24,398 nt of DNA from TMED108 sp964386795. GTDB taxonomy: Bacteria > Fidelibacterota > Marinisomatia > Marinisomatales > TCS55. Each line of letters begins with the position of its first letter. Positions within the stretch are counted from its first letter, which is position 1. Below are positions 22,784 to 24,398 of this stretch, one piece after another. The stretch covers positions 1-24,398 of the forward strand of contig CAYLUE010000023.1 in NCBI GenBank assembly GCA_964386795.1. The letters run 5' to 3'. Under the pieces are notes generated by a model. The model searched no databases. It worked only from the letters and a program-made list of their open reading frames with translations, and was not told the DNA's origin. Both the position numbers and the translations under genes were made by a program.

Positions 22784-24398
22784 ATGTCTTTAATTAAAAA
22801 TTCAATTGTATTTATATCTCTATTTTTTGCTACTTGCACTAGTGAATCTAAGCTAGGATGGAATAAATATCTTCATTCTGATGATATTCTGAATAGTCAA
22901 AAAGTTATAACAGCTGAATTATTAAACGATTATATCACTACACTTTCCTCGGATGAATTCGAGGGAAGAAAACCAGCTACTGCTGGTGGTAAAAAAACGA
23001 TCAGTTATTTGGTTGATAATTTTAAAGAAATGAACTTAAAACCTGGTAATCCTAATGGAACTTGGACCCAAAATGTAAAAATGCTTGGGGTAACATCTAA
23101 TTTAAGAGCGCAATTTGTTACCGATGAGGAACGCTGGGTCATGGATACTGGTATTGATATTATCGGGAACACCTATCAAAAAAAATCAAAGGTTTATCTA
23201 CAGAAAGTTGACCTGGTTTTTTGTGGATATGGTGTATCAGCACCTGAGTACGGATGGGATGACTATAAAGATATCAACGTAAAGGGTAAAGTTGTCGTCG
23301 TTCTTGTAAATGACCCACCTATCAAAAAAGATGATCAATTAGACCCTAATATGTTCAAAGGTGAAGCGATGACCTATTATGGTAGATGGTCTTATAAATA
23401 TGAAGAAGCATTAAGAAGAGGAGCTGCTGGTGCAATCGTTATCCATGAAACAATACCTGCTGGATATCCCTTTAGCGTACTCCAGTCCGGGCACGATGCT
23501 GAGCATTTAACAATAGAATCTAAAAAATCATTACAATTTGAAGGTTGGATACCGCAACCTACTGCGGAGAGATTATTTTCAATGAGCGGACTAAACTATG
23601 CTGAAATGAAAGCTAAGGCCAATGACCCAAATTTTAAATCTTTTAAACTAAACACTAAATTTACAAGTCGCATTTCAAATAAATATAGAAATGTTAAATC
23701 ACAAAATGTCGTGGCTATGCATGAAGGAAATGACCCTGAATTAAAAAATGAATATATTATATATACAGCGCATTGGGATCATTTAGGTATTAATAAAAAA
23801 TTAACTGGTGATAAGGTATATAATGGTGCTAATGATAATGCATCTGGTACCAGTATGGTTCTTGCTATTGCTAAAGCTTTTAGCGCTTTAAAAGACACTA
23901 CAAAAAGAAGTGTATTGTTTCTAGCCGTCACTGCTGAAGAAGAAGGATTACTAGGTGCTAAATATTATAGCATGAATCCACTGTATCCTTTGAATAAAAC
24001 CCTAGCTGTAATCAATATTGATGCTATGGGTAATACCTATGGCAGGACTAAAGATTTGATAGTTATCGGTATGGGGAATTCAAATCTAGATCAGATTCTT
24101 GAATATGCTGCCAAGCAAGATAAAAAATATATCACCCCAGATGCAGAACCAGAAAAAGGATTCTTTTATAGATCGGATCACTTTGCATTCGCTAAGATGG
24201 GCGTTCCCTCTTTATATGTAGATGGGGGAATAGATGTACGTGGAAAAAACAAAAAATATGGACTAGAAATGAAAGATATATATACAAAAAATCATTATCA
24301 TTCTCTAAGTGATGAAGTACATGGTGATTGGGATTATGAAGGCATGGTTGAGGATAATCGAATATTATTTCGTGTTGGTTATGCCATTGGTCAGCACG
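22784..24398 (+). CDS. Lipoprotein metallopeptidase of family M28, truncated by the window end
   Basis: The frame opens with the ATG at 22784 (TGGAG 5 nt upstream) and runs off the window after 538 codons. It has a short lipoprotein leader with FATC (Cys18). Residues about 40-130 and 250-end make up the M28 zinc peptidase. Between them lies a PA-type insertion that includes YGVSAPEYGWDDY and AGAIVIHET. Two-zinc ligands and catalytic residues are visible: H330-x-D332 (TAHWDHLG), D351 (NDNASGT), E385-E386 (AEEEGLLG), D413 (NIDAMG) and H506 (HYHSLSD). It would be an outer-membrane-anchored exo- or aminopeptidase digesting peptides. The C-terminus is missing. Confidence 0.9.
   Translation, partial: MSLIKNSIVFISLFFATCTSESKLGWNKYLHSDDILNSQKVITAELLNDYITTLSSDEFEGRKPATAGGKKTISYLVDNFKEMNLKPGNPNGTWTQNVKMLGVTSNLRAQFVTDEERWVMDTGIDIIGNTYQKKSKVYLQKVDLVFCGYGVSAPEYGWDDYKDINVKGKVVVVLVNDPPIKKDDQLDPNMFKGEAMTYYGRWSYKYEEALRRGAAGAIVIHETIPAGYPFSVLQSGHDAEHLTIESKKSLQFEGWIPQPTAERLFSMSGLNYAEMKAKANDPNFKSFKLNTKFTSRISNKYRNVKSQNVVAMHEGNDPELKNEYIIYTAHWDHLGINKKLTGDKVYNGANDNASGTSMVLAIAKAFSALKDTTKRSVLFLAVTAEEEGLLGAKYYSMNPLYPLNKTLAVINIDAMGNTYGRTKDLIVIGMGNSNLDQILEYAAKQDKKYITPDAEPEKGFFYRSDHFAFAKMGVPSLYVDGGIDVRGKNKKYGLEMKDIYTKNHYHSLSDEVHGDWDYEGMVEDNRILFRVGYAIGQH

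Noticed and set aside
1..24398. CRISPR arrays, tRNAs, rRNAs, insertion sequences, phage or defence systems
   Set aside because: No repeat-spacer structure, RNA gene, transposase, integrase or defence domain is seen; the window is core and envelope genes.

Overview
The window is a strongly AT-rich, gene-dense bacterial chromosome segment. All genes except the first lie on the + strand, gaps are short, neighbours often overlap, and no tRNA, rRNA, insertion sequence, CRISPR array or integrase is visible. The mix of genes suggests a marine member of the FCB superphylum, most plausibly Candidatus Marinimicrobia (SAR406) or a relative. That mix is a GWxTD-domain protein, a propeller protein of the Bacteroidetes PorZ kind, a PorV/FadL-like outer-membrane barrel, many lipoproteins, a stand-alone heptose kinase, an N-terminal-only glycogen-synthase-like protein and a TatT/TatP TRAP pair. 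This taxonomy is an inference from gene content; no marker RNA is present. Shine-Dalgarno sites are strong at a few genes and absent at many.

Region 1 (14-1954, redox). On the minus strand, 14-562 reads as one AhpD-like peroxidase-family gene interrupted only by an in-frame TGA, placed exactly where the second cysteine of the CxxC active site belongs. A hairpin with a GGUC loop follows at the same distance as in the E. coli fdhF SECIS. I read it as a selenoprotein. Divergent from it are thioredoxin (trxA) and thioredoxin reductase (trxB), a plausible electron source.

Region 2 (1994-7128). A degenerate stand-alone ABC ATPase with a basic Arg/Gly-rich tail overlaps a single-domain heptose-7-phosphate kinase (LPS core precursor). 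Then come an exported beta-propeller protein, a GWxTD-domain exported protein and an RNase HI-like protein.

Region 3 (7211-12502). A complete rod-shape cluster, mreB-mreC-mreD-mrdA-rodA, encodes the elongasome that drives lateral peptidoglycan synthesis. mreB may be transcribed leaderless.

Region 4 (12586-18016, envelope). It holds a CpoB/YbgF-like periplasmic coiled-coil/TPR protein, a truncated GT5 (glycogen synthase N-domain) protein, a lipoprotein translationally overlapped with an outer-membrane barrel protein, and a TPR lipoprotein joined to it by an ATGA overlap.

Region 5 (18022-24398). glyA (serine hydroxymethyltransferase, probable TTG start) overlaps tatT, which overlaps a DctP-type TRAP binding protein. 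The TRAP permease is not next to them. Instead there are a multi-pass membrane protein, a 47-residue two-helix membrane protein and a DUF998-like membrane protein. The window ends inside a lipoprotein metallopeptidase of family M28 with an inserted PA-type domain.

The most notable item is the selenoprotein with its SECIS hairpin, which a standard gene caller would split into two ORFs.
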